Source: an uncultured bacterium (GTDB lineage: Bacteria; Bacillota; Clostridia; Oscillospirales; Oscillospiraceae). Taken from it: a stretch of 14,619 nt of DNA. Position numbers and translations under genes: made by a program. The number at the start of each line of letters is the position of its first letter. Position 1 is the first letter of the stretch. The notes below the pieces were generated by a model, which ran no database searches, was not told the DNA's origin, and saw nothing but the letters and a program-made list of their open reading frames with translations. Positions 5,081 through 12,145 of this stretch are shown one piece after another. The stretch is from positions 1-14,619 of the forward strand of contig CAJMLC010000031.1 in NCBI GenBank assembly GCA_905214155.1, written 5' to 3'.

Positions 5081-6256
5081 ATGCAGAAAAAATGGACTTC
5101 TGTCTTTGAAAACGGCCTGATCTGGTTCGGCGCGGGCGTTTCGCTCGCGGAGATCCTCACGGGCACCTATTTTGCCCCGCTCGGCTTTGGCAAGGGCCTG
5201 CTCGCCATCCTGATCGGCCACGTCATCGGCTGCCTGATGCTCTTCTTCGCCGGCCTCATCGGCGGCAAGACGCGCAAGAGCGCCATGGAGACGACCAAAA
5301 TGAGCTTTGGCAGCCGGGGCGGTCTGCTGTTCTCCATTCTCAACATCGTCCAGCTCGTCGGCTGGACCGGCATTATGATCTACGACGGCGCGCTCGCCGC
5401 GAACGGCGTGCTCGGCCTTGGAAACTGGGTCTGGTGCGTGCTGATCGGCGCACTCATCATCGTCTGGATCCTCGTCGGCATTGAAAATCTCGGCAAGGTC
5501 AACACCGTCGCGATGGCGGCGCTGTTCCTGCTGACGATCGTGTTGAGCGTCGTCATCTTCCGCAGCGGCGCCATCCATTCCGTCTCCGGCGAGGGCATGA
5601 CGTTCGGCGCGGCGGTGGAACTCTCGGTGGCGATGCCGCTCTCGTGGCTGCCGCTGATCAGCGACTATACCATGCACGCCGAAAAGCCCGCGCGCGCCAC
5701 GGCGGCCAGCGCCGTGATCTACGGCCTCGTCAGCTGCTGGATGTATGTCATCGGCATGGGCGCGGCCATCATTACCGGCGAGAGCGACATCGCGGCGATC
5801 ATGCTCAAGGCCGGGCTCGGCATCGCGGGTCTGCTCATCATCGTGTTCTCCACGGTCACGACGACCTTCCTCGACGCCTATTCCGCGGGCGTTTCGTCCG
5901 AATCTGTCTCGCCGAAGCTGCGCGGCAAGTGGGCCGCCGTGGTGGTGACGGTGATCGGCGTTGTGGGCGCGATCTGCCTGCCGATGGAGGACATCACAGA
6001 CTTCCTCTACCTCATCGGTTCCGTCTTCGCGCCGATGATCGCGATCCAGATCGCAGATTTCTTCCTGCTCAAGGCCGCGCCCTGTAAAAAAGCGTTCAGC
6101 GCGAAAAACCTGATTATATGGGTGATCGGCTTCGCGGCCTATCGGCTGCTGATGCACGTGGACTTCGTCCTCGGAAACACACTGCCCGATATGGTCCTTA
6201 CCATCCTCCTCTGCCTCGCAGCAAATAAATTGTTTCCCGCGAAGGAAAGGGTCTAA
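5081..6256 (+). CDS. cytX: CytX-like hydroxymethylpyrimidine permease (NCS1 family)
   Basis: A polytopic membrane protein of 391 aa, with roughly 12 hydrophobic segments. The N-terminal sequence WFGAGVSLAEILTGTYFAPLGF and the region MPLSWLPLISDYTMHAEKPA are typical of the nucleobase:cation symporter-1 (cytosine permease-like) branch called CytX. CytX proteins are assigned to HMP uptake because they recur in TPP-riboswitch operons, as here. AGGAGG (5066-5071) overlaps the end of thiD and sits 9 nt before the ATG. It is the last gene of the operon, followed by the terminator at 6264-6304. The substrate is inferred from context; cytosine or a related base cannot be excluded. Confidence 0.92.
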   Translation: MQKKWTSVFENGLIWFGAGVSLAEILTGTYFAPLGFGKGLLAILIGHVIGCLMLFFAGLIGGKTRKSAMETTKMSFGSRGGLLFSILNIVQLVGWTGIMIYDGALAANGVLGLGNWVWCVLIGALIIVWILVGIENLGKVNTVAMAALFLLTIVLSVVIFRSGAIHSVSGEGMTFGAAVELSVAMPLSWLPLISDYTMHAEKPARATAASAVIYGLVSCWMYVIGMGAAIITGESDIAAIMLKAGLGIAGLLIIVFSTVTTTFLDAYSAGVSSESVSPKLRGKWAAVVVTVIGVVGAICLPMEDITDFLYLIGSVFAPMIAIQIADFFLLKAAPCKKAFSAKNLIIWVIGFAAYRLLMHVDFVLGNTLPDMVLTILLCLAANKLFPAKERV

Positions 6257-6263
6257 ACTCTGA

Positions 6264-6304
6264 AAAACACGCGTCTTGGGGAATTGGCCCGGGGCGCGTG
6301 TTTT
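6264..6304 (+). terminator. intrinsic terminator of the thi operon
   Basis: AAAACACGCG (6264-6273) pairs with CGCGTGTTTT (6295-6304), a 10-bp stem with a 21-nt loop that contains further G/C pairing. It starts 8 nt past the cytX stop. The T-run is only the four bases of the stem itself, so it may be somewhat leaky. Confidence 0.75.
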
Positions 6305-6331
6305 GATCCGGGCTGGGCCCAAAACTTCCTC

Positions 6332-6360
6332 TTGTGCGGCGGCTTCGCGTATGATATAAT
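6332..6360 (+). promoter_or_regulatory. promoter of the tetR-SLH gene pair
   Basis: TTGTGC (6332-6337), a 17-nt spacer and a perfect TATAAT (6355-6360), placing the transcript start near 6367 and about 30 nt before the coding region. Confidence 0.75.
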
Positions 6361-6393
6361 GCAATCGTAATCACAATTAAAATTCGAAAGGAT

Positions 6394-7125
6394 GTGATCC
6401 GCCTGCCGCCAAAGGGAAAACAGCCCGCGGGCCTGCTGACGCAGCAGAAGGTGCTGCGCGCGGCCGTGGCACAGTTTCTGGAAAAGGGCTACACCCGGAC
6501 CACGACCGCAGACATCACGAAGGCCGCCGGCATCCAGCAGAGCTCATTCTTCCACGTCTTCCCCAACAAAGAGGCCCTGCTGCTCGAGCTGGTGCGGCGC
6601 ATGTTCGGCGGTCAGTTTGACCTGGCCGCGCAGCACAGCGACACGGACGACCCGGTCTTTCTGTACGCGCTGGAGACCGCGCTGCAGCTCCATATCGCGG
6701 AGCTGACGGAGCCGCTGCGGGAGCTGTATGTCATGGGCTACACGCTGCAGACGACCGCCGATTATATCTACCGCAGCACGGCGAAGCGCCTGCAGGCCAT
6801 CTTCGGCAGCTATCTGCCGGAGGCGCAGCCGAAGGATTTTTTCGAGATGGAGATCGCGTCCGCCGGGATCATGCGGGGCTTTATGGCGGTCCCCTGCGAC
6901 CTGTATTTCACGATGGAGGCCAAGATCGCGCGGTTTCTGGACTGTGCGCTGAAGCTCTACGACGTTCCGGCAGAACAGCGCGCCGCGATGACCGCGCGGG
7001 TCCTGCGGCTCGATCTGCACAGGATGGCCGCAGACATGATCCGAAACACCGTTCAGCAGGCGGAGCAGGGCTTTGCGGCCCTGACGGAGCCGCCGCGAAA
7101 CAGCCAAATGGAGGTATCACCATGA
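6394..7125 (+). CDS. TetR/AcrR-family transcriptional regulator
   Basis: About 240 aa. Residues about 20-65 form the TetR DNA-binding domain: VLRAAVAQFLEKGYTRTTTA then DITKAAGIQQSSFFHVFPNKEALLLELV. The rest is an all-helical ligand/dimerisation domain that gives no clue to the ligand. The start is uncertain. The GTG at 6394 lies inside AAGGATGTGATC (6388-6399), which matches the full anti-16S consensus AAGGAGGTGATC at 11 of 12 bases, so the ribosome may really start at the in-frame CTG at 6403 (protein MPPKGKQP...). The stop overlaps the ATG of the next gene (ATGA, 7122-7125), which suggests co-translation with the SLH protein. TetR proteins are usually autorepressors; the target is inferred only from this coupling. 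Confidence 0.88.
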   Translation: MIRLPPKGKQPAGLLTQQKVLRAAVAQFLEKGYTRTTTADITKAAGIQQSSFFHVFPNKEALLLELVRRMFGGQFDLAAQHSDTDDPVFLYALETALQLHIAELTEPLRELYVMGYTLQTTADYIYRSTAKRLQAIFGSYLPEAQPKDFFEMEIASAGIMRGFMAVPCDLYFTMEAKIARFLDCALKLYDVPAEQRAAMTARVLRLDLHRMAADMIRNTVQQAEQGFAALTEPPRNSQMEVSP

Positions 7126-9122
7126 AAAAACGCTTGTTCAGCATCCTGCTCGCCCTGGCGCTCTGCCTGACGCTGCTGCCTGCGGCTGCGCTGGCCGATA
7201 CCTTGAAGCTGCCCGCATTGCTGGAGATTCACGGGGAAGACGCGGCATCCATCCTCGGCACGGCGCAGTATTCCGTCTATGGAAAGCTCACCGAAAACGA
7301 ATACCTTCCTCTGAAGGGCGATCTCATCCACTGGAGCATTGAAAACGCCCCGGTAACAGGCGTCAGCATTGGTGAGCAGAGCGGCAAACTGACCATATCG
7401 GAAGCAACCGCATCTGGAACAGTCACGATTCGCGTCACCTATGGCGACCCGTCCGGCAAACACGTATCTGCAAGCAAGTTGGTCACGCTCACCGGCGCAG
7501 AAGCCCCCGCCGCGCTCACGATCACTGGGAAGCCGGACTCTGTCATCTACGGCGACACGTTCACGCTGACGGCCACAGTTGAACAGGCCGAAGCGGGCGG
7601 AAGCTGGCGCTGGGAGAGCAGCGAGGACGGCTTGTTCAAACTCACCGCGCAGAGCGGCGGCCCCAGCATTCTTGCGCTTTCTGCGACTGAGCATGTCACC
7701 GATACCTGCACCGTCAAGGCGCTCAAGCCCGGTTCCGCCAAGATCACGGCGACCTATATTTACAATGATACACCGGTCAGCAGCAGCGTGGAGATCCGAG
7801 CTGACCGCCGCCCGCTCACGGTCAAAGCGGACGACAAAACCATGACCGCGGGCGATGCGCTCCCGGAATTCACGGTCCGCTATACCGGCTTCGCCGACGG
7901 CGATGACGCAGACACGGTCTTCGAGACCAAAGCCGCGGCATCCGCCGAGACCGACGGCAAAACGGCCGGCAGCTATGCGATCGCTGTCACTGCGCCGACG
8001 CTCCGCAGCGCTTGGGCCGAATATTACGAGATCCGCACGGAAAACGGCACGCTGACCGTCACCGCACCGTCCTCGGGCGGCAGCTCCGGCGACTCGTCCT
8101 CCGGCAGCTCCGGCGTCAAAACGGAGGTCACCCAAAACGCCGATGGCTCCACCACCCGGACTGAGACCCGCGCAGACGGCACCGTCACAGTCACGACCAC
8201 CTATCCGGACGGTAGCACCGTCAAAACCGTGACGCGGCCGGACGGCAGCTCCACCACCGAACGCCGCAGCCCCGACGGCTCCGTCGGTACGCTCCGGAAG
8301 GACGCCAACGGCCAGACCACCGGCAGCGCCAGGGTCAGCGAAAAGGCGCTCGAGGACGCGAAGAAAAACGATTCCGCAGTCAAGATCCCGCTGGAGGTCG
8401 CTGGCGCGTCCAACAGCACCAGCGCGGCCACCATCCGCATTGACCTGCCGAACGGTGCGGGCGAGACAAAGGTCGAGATCCCCGTCAGCGGCATGAGCTC
8501 CGGCATGGTCATCGTCATCGTCCACGAGGACGGCACAGAAGAGATCCTCAAAACCTGCAAGTCTACGGAAGATGGCCTCCAATTCTCCGCGACCGACGGC
8601 ATGCAGATCAAGGTCATCGACAATTCCAAGGATTTCTCAGATTCCCGGGATCACTGGTCAAAAGACGGTATAAACTATGTCAGCGCCCGCGATCTGCTCG
8701 TGGGCACCGGCGGCGGCAATTTTGGCGTCAACCAGCCCACGTCCCGCGGCACGATCGACACGATCCTGGCCCGTCTGGCCGGCGTGGATACCACGCCGAG
8801 TGACGGCGGGAAGTGGTATGAGGTCGGCGTCAACTGGGCCAAGACGAACGGCATCACCGACGGCACAGATCCCACCAGCACCATCTCCCGCGAGGAGCTT
8901 GCAGCGATGCTCTACCGCTTCTCCGGCTCGCCCAAAGTGAGCGGCAATCTGCTCTTCCGCGACGTGGGTCAGATCAGTCCCTACGCGCAGGACGCGATGC
9001 TCTGGGCCGTGCAGAACAATATCCTCAACGGCGTCGGCAATGCGCACATCGCCCCGGACGCCGCGGCCACCCGCGCACAGGTCGCGGCCATAATGGCCAG
9101 ATACCTGCAAAACCTGAGCTGA
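7122..9122 (+). CDS. secreted SLH-domain cell-surface protein with Ig-like and MBG domains
   Basis: A 666-aa exported protein. Residues 1-25 are a signal peptide (MKKR, a hydrophobic core, then AALA with cleavage before Asp26). Residues about 30-127 and 128-226 look like two bacterial Ig-like beta domains. About 228-315 resembles an MBG domain (RPLTVKADDKTMTAGDALPE...YTGF). Residues 317-331 are a Gly/Ser linker, about 335-400 a run of DGS repeats, then a beta-rich segment to about 500. The end (about 505-666) holds three SLH motifs, which in Gram-positive bacteria bind pyruvylated cell-wall polymer. The protein should sit on the cell surface, perhaps as an adhesin or spacer; no catalytic motif is seen. 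GGAGG precedes the ATG, which overlaps the tetR stop. A strong terminator follows. Confidence 0.9.
   Translation: MKKRLFSILLALALCLTLLPAAALADTLKLPALLEIHGEDAASILGTAQYSVYGKLTENEYLPLKGDLIHWSIENAPVTGVSIGEQSGKLTISEATASGTVTIRVTYGDPSGKHVSASKLVTLTGAEAPAALTITGKPDSVIYGDTFTLTATVEQAEAGGSWRWESSEDGLFKLTAQSGGPSILALSATEHVTDTCTVKALKPGSAKITATYIYNDTPVSSSVEIRADRRPLTVKADDKTMTAGDALPEFTVRYTGFADGDDADTVFETKAAASAETDGKTAGSYAIAVTAPTLRSAWAEYYEIRTENGTLTVTAPSSGGSSGDSSSGSSGVKTEVTQNADGSTTRTETRADGTVTVTTTYPDGSTVKTVTRPDGSSTTERRSPDGSVGTLRKDANGQTTGSARVSEKALEDAKKNDSAVKIPLEVAGASNSTSAATIRIDLPNGAGETKVEIPVSGMSSGMVIVIVHEDGTEEILKTCKSTEDGLQFSATDGMQIKVIDNSKDFSDSRDHWSKDGINYVSARDLLVGTGGGNFGVNQPTSRGTIDTILARLAGVDTTPSDGGKWYEVGVNWAKTNGITDGTDPTSTISREELAAMLYRFSGSPKVSGNLLFRDVGQISPYAQDAMLWAVQNNILNGVGNAHIAPDAAATRAQVAAIMARYLQNLS
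8131..8328 (+). repeat. DGS/DGT coding repeats in the SLH protein
   Basis: Six tandem degenerate units of roughly 10-12 residues, each with a DG(S/T) or NGQT turn: NADGST, RADGTV, YPDGST, RPDGSS, SPDGSV, DANGQT. Thr-rich strands lie between the turns. They directly follow the Gly/Ser linker and probably form an extended beta stalk. The imperfect repetition could allow length change by recombination. Confidence 0.65.
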
Positions 9123-9136
9123 GTATCACACGCAAT

Positions 9137-9167
9137 ACGCCGCCCCGTGCATCGCACGGGGCGGCGT
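9137..9167 (+). terminator. strong intrinsic terminator after the SLH gene
   Basis: A perfect 14-bp G/C-rich stem (9137-9150 with 9154-9167) closes a 3-nt ATC loop and is followed by TTCTCCTTT. It begins 14 nt after the SLH stop and separates it from the convergent transketolase genes. Confidence 0.85.
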
Positions 9168-9251
9168 TCTCCTTTCGCGCAGCGTTTTTCAACGACATCT
9201 CCATCATGACATCAAACCCGGCAGTTGTGAATAGAAAACAGGCCGCCATGC

Positions 9252-9291
9252 AAAAAAACGACACAGGCACCGGGCGCGGCCGGTGCCTGTG
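9252..9291 (-). terminator. intrinsic terminator of the transketolase gene pair
   Basis: Read on the minus strand, a perfect 12-bp stem (CACAGGCACCGG with CCGGTGCCTGTG, 9262-9273/9280-9291, 6-nt loop) is followed by TCG and seven T residues (complement of 9252-9258). It begins about 20 nt past the stop of the transketolase C-terminal gene. Confidence 0.88.
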
Positions 9292-9311
9292 CTGGAAAGA
9301 ATGGAAAGAGA

Positions 9312-10298
9312 TCAGAAGAGAGACTTCATTGCCTCATACAAGCCATTGGCGTCCATGCCGTTGCGGGCATAGAGGAATTCGGGATTCGCGATCGGGACGA
9401 AATGGTCCGGGCAGCCGCGGCTGAGCAGCTTGCAGGCGATGCCGGCCTCTGCAATGCACGAGCCGACCAGCTGACCAAGCCCGCCCATCAGGTTGTGGTC
9501 CTGTGCGGCGACAACGCGGCCAGTCCTGGCGGCGTCGATGACAGCCTGCTTGTCGAGCGGTTTGATCGTGAACATATCGACAACACGGATCTCCTTGCCA
9601 AGCTCGTTATGGATCCGCTTGGCAGCCTCCATGGCGAAATGGACCATAATACCGCTGCAGATGAACGCGCCGTCGTCGCCCTCGCGCGGGATCATCGCCT
9701 TGCCGATCTCATATTTCGCGTCCTCGGGATAGAGCGAGCTTGCCGCTTCACGGCCGAGGCGGATGTAGACGGGGGCATTCAGATCCATCGCCGCTTCGAG
9801 CAGCTTTGCGATCTGGAAGGGGTCGCCCGGCTCGAGAACGGTCATGTTGTCGCAGGCAACCATCAGTGCAGAGTCTTCCAGCCCGCAATGTGTGCAGCCG
9901 GAGGCCCCGTTGGAATACCCGGCGCCGTTGCCGATGATGACGACCGGCAGCTTGGAATAGCAGATGTCGGTACGCACCTGCTCATAGCAGCGCATCGATG
10001 CGAACGGCGCGAACGCGAACGCCAGCGGGCGGAAGCCCTCATGTGCCAGGCCGGCCGAAACGCTCATCAGGTTCTGCTCCGCAATGCCGACATTATAGCA
10101 GCGGTCAGGATATTTTTCCTTGAATGCCTGGATGCGGGAAGAGGTGTCGACGTCGGCGGTCAGGACGAGCATATCGTCATGCTTGTCGCCGAGCTCTGCC
10201 AGGCACTTTCCGACGGCATCGCGGGCACTGGTCATAAAGGTCATATTCAGGGTCATGTTCATTTCGCCCTGGAGCAGCTTGTCCTGCGCGTCACTCAT
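9312..10298 (-). CDS. transketolase, C-terminal (pyrimidine-binding) subunit
   Basis: A 328-aa protein matching the C-terminal half of transketolase as found in the split two-gene form. It carries the pyrimidine-binding domain with the catalytic Glu74 in NVGIAEQNL, followed by AGLAHEGFRP, GYSNGASGCTHCGLEDSALM, the MTVLEPGDP region and the C-terminal transketolase domain (IKPLDKQAVIDAA, HNLMGGLGQLV). With the N-terminal subunit it would move two-carbon ketol units between sugar phosphates using TPP. The ATG at 10298 overlaps the preceding stop as ATGA, so the genes are coupled. Internal Met13 or Met22 are possible starts, because the family norm begins near TSARDAVG. Its partner is truncated, so it has no complete partner at this locus. 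Confidence 0.92.
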   Translation of the reverse strand: MSDAQDKLLQGEMNMTLNMTFMTSARDAVGKCLAELGDKHDDMLVLTADVDTSSRIQAFKEKYPDRCYNVGIAEQNLMSVSAGLAHEGFRPLAFAFAPFASMRCYEQVRTDICYSKLPVVIIGNGAGYSNGASGCTHCGLEDSALMVACDNMTVLEPGDPFQIAKLLEAAMDLNAPVYIRLGREAASSLYPEDAKYEIGKAMIPREGDDGAFICSGIMVHFAMEAAKRIHNELGKEIRVVDMFTIKPLDKQAVIDAARTGRVVAAQDHNLMGGLGQLVGSCIAEAGIACKLLSRGCPDHFVPIANPEFLYARNGMDANGLYEAMKSLF

Positions 10299-10972
10299 GC
10301 TTCAGCACCCCACTTTCTTTCGTATGCTTCCGTGATCTCGGCCTTTGCCTGCTTCCAGTCTGCCTCGTTGAGGCAGCCGGCGTGCCAGGAGACCTGATTT
10401 TCCATAAAGCTGACGCCGTGGCCCTTGACGGTCTTGCCGATGATAACGGTCGGGACGTCGCTGTCCGGTGCGGGCAGGGCGTCGATCGCATCGAGGATCG
10501 CGTTCATGTCATGGCCGTCGAGCGTGACGACGTTCCAGCCGAAGGCGCGCCACTTGTCCGCGAACGGTTCCAGCGACATGAATTCCTCGGTCGGGCCGTC
10601 GAAGGACATCCCGTTGCGGTCGACGAAGACGACCAGATTGCCGAGCTTGTACTGATGGGCAAACATAGCCGCCTCCCAGATGGAGCCTTCGCCGCATTCG
10701 CCGTCGCCGACGACGGTAAACACGCGGCTGCCGGAGCCCTTGCGCTTGAGCGCGGCGGCCATGCCGCCGGCGACCGGGAAGCCGTGGCCGAGAGAGCCAG
10801 TGGACACGTCGACATAGGGGTTGGCCAGGTTGCACGAGTGCATACCGAAGCGGCCAAAGTCGGTTGCATATTCTTTGTAAATATCGCCGACGTCATAGCA
10901 GCCAATGGCCGCCTGGCTGAAGGAGGTGACGGCTGCCGCATGGCCCTTGGACAGGACGAAGCGGTCGCGGCC
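10295..10972 (-). pseudogene. transketolase, N-terminal (TPP-binding) subunit, 5'-truncated
   Basis: The minus-strand frame shows clear transketolase N-subunit sequence from GRDRFVLSKGHAAA onward: NPYVDVSTGSLGHGFPVAGG, the TPP/Mg motif GDGECGEGSIWEAAMFAHQYK ending in VDRN, and the C-terminal TVKGHGVSFMENQVSWHAG. About 225 residues remain against 270-280 in the family. Upstream of Gly-Arg-Asp-Arg the frame stays open to 11140, but the sequence no longer resembles transketolase: the usual first 50 or so residues, with the SGHxGG active-site His and the LxxLY region, are gone. That upstream DNA belongs to the opposite-strand araC gene. With active-site residues and the original start and promoter missing, the gene is probably dead, unless the junction is an assembly error. 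Confidence 0.8.
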
Positions 10973-11017
10973 CGCCCGGCAGCGGGAAACGGATATGTAC
11001 AGCACAGCCTGGAGATC

Positions 11018-12145
11018 ATGGAGCTTCTGATGGGGCTCGTCCCGGTCGGGACAGGCTCGGCGCAGCAGCAGTTCGGCCGTCTGCATGTCGGAAGTCAGGA
11101 GTGCTGGCTCCTGCTGGGCTCCCGTCCGGACGGGCAGCAAAGCCTCGGCTTTTCCTCAGACTATGCCGCGCTGGAGTCGTTTTTCTCCGATCTGACCGAT
11201 CTGCTCCAGCCGCTCGGGAATACCGACATCTGCATTTACCGGGAGCAGAATCTCTGCATCCTGCTCGCCGGCGGACAGGACGCAGAGCCGGAATGGGCGC
11301 TCTGGGCCGGGCGGATCAATGCGCTGGCTGCACGTCACGCGCTGGCCCCGATGGTTTTCGATATTTCAGATGTGCCGCTGCCGCTTTCACAGTGGCACAA
11401 CCAGTGCCGCCTGCTGTTGGAGCTGCGTCAGCAGCGGTTCTTCTTCTCGCCGCTCTGCCTGCAGCCGAAGATGGCGTTTTCCTACTGCGTCCCCGTCACG
11501 CAGCAGCTGCTCCATGAAAAGCTGTCCGCGCTCTCGCTCAGCATGCAGTATGCGCGGCAGGCAGAGGCGCTTGCGATCCTGGACGAGCTGCAAAGCATTG
11601 TCAGTCACAGCATGTCCAACGAGATCTGCTCGTTCGTCATGACGCAGATCACGGTCCAGATGTATTCGCTGAGCGGCAGCTTCGGCGTCGATCCGACGGT
11701 TGCGCCGCTCCTGCTCGGAACACAGCGACCGTCGACAGTCGAAGCACTGTTCGCGGTCTGCCGGGAGCAGATGACAGCGCTGTTTGCCAATATCCGCAAT
11801 CTGCGGACGGCCCCCAATTCCGCCGTAGACGAGCTTTGCCGCTATGTGGCGCAGAACCTGGCCGAGCCGCTGACGCTGACCGCGGCCGCGGAGTACGTCC
11901 ACATGAATCCGGCCTATCTCAGCCGCGTGTTCAAGAAGGAGACCGGGCAGACGTTCAGCGCTTACGTGAGCGAGCAGCGCATCCGCCGCGCGATGCAGCT
12001 GCTGCAGACAAAGGACCGCATCATCGACATTGCCGGCAACGTCGGCTTTGAGAACTCCAAATATTTCAGCCAGGTCTTCAAAAAACAAACCGGCATGACG
12101 CCGCAGGAATACCGTGCGTCCATGCAGAAGGAGGCAGAATTATGA
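11018..12145 (+). CDS. AraC-family (YesN-like) regulator, N-terminus missing
   Basis: The C-terminal 100 residues are a full AraC double helix-turn-helix (about 11829-12120): DELCRYVAQNLAEPLTLTAA, YVHMNPAYLSRVFKKETGQTF, then IDIAGNVGFENSKYFSQVFKKQTGMTPQEYR. The preceding 270 residues resemble the variable middle domain of YesN-type two-component response regulators. The REC receiver domain expected in front (about 120 aa plus linker) is absent, because upstream sequence turns into antisense transketolase at about 10972-10990. The first ATG past the junction is 11018. ATG 11030 has a better site (TGGAG, 6-nt spacing) and would give a DNA-binding protein without receiver. The frame also stays open upstream to 10382, but only as a shadow of tktN. 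The stop overlaps the next gene's ATG (ATGA). No promoter is visible at the junction. Confidence 0.8.
   Translation: MELLMGLVPVGTGSAQQQFGRLHVGSQECWLLLGSRPDGQQSLGFSSDYAALESFFSDLTDLLQPLGNTDICIYREQNLCILLAGGQDAEPEWALWAGRINALAARHALAPMVFDISDVPLPLSQWHNQCRLLLELRQQRFFFSPLCLQPKMAFSYCVPVTQQLLHEKLSALSLSMQYARQAEALAILDELQSIVSHSMSNEICSFVMTQITVQMYSLSGSFGVDPTVAPLLLGTQRPSTVEALFAVCREQMTALFANIRNLRTAPNSAVDELCRYVAQNLAEPLTLTAAAEYVHMNPAYLSRVFKKETGQTFSAYVSEQRIRRAMQLLQTKDRIIDIAGNVGFENSKYFSQVFKKQTGMTPQEYRASMQKEAEL

Noticed and set aside
4787..6364. 525-codon minus-strand open frame across thiD and cytX
   Set aside because: Asp/Glu/His/Arg-rich translation typical of a shadow frame; it runs opposite two certain genes and has no ribosome binding site or promoter.
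6375..6384. AATTAAAATT as a possible TetR operator
   Set aside because: Too short and AT-simple for a typical TetR palindrome; no convincing longer dyad was seen between 6330 and 6400.
7053..8582. Long 509-codon minus-strand open frame antisense to the SLH gene and the end of tetR
   Set aside because: Its translation is Arg/Gly/Ala-rich low-complexity sequence with no recognisable family. The plus strand carries a clear signal peptide, domains, ribosome binding site and terminator. Long antisense frames are common in GC-rich genes.
10382..11017. 212-codon upstream extension of the araC frame
   Set aside because: It is exactly antisense to well-conserved transketolase sequence and resembles no receiver domain; it is a by-product of the junction.
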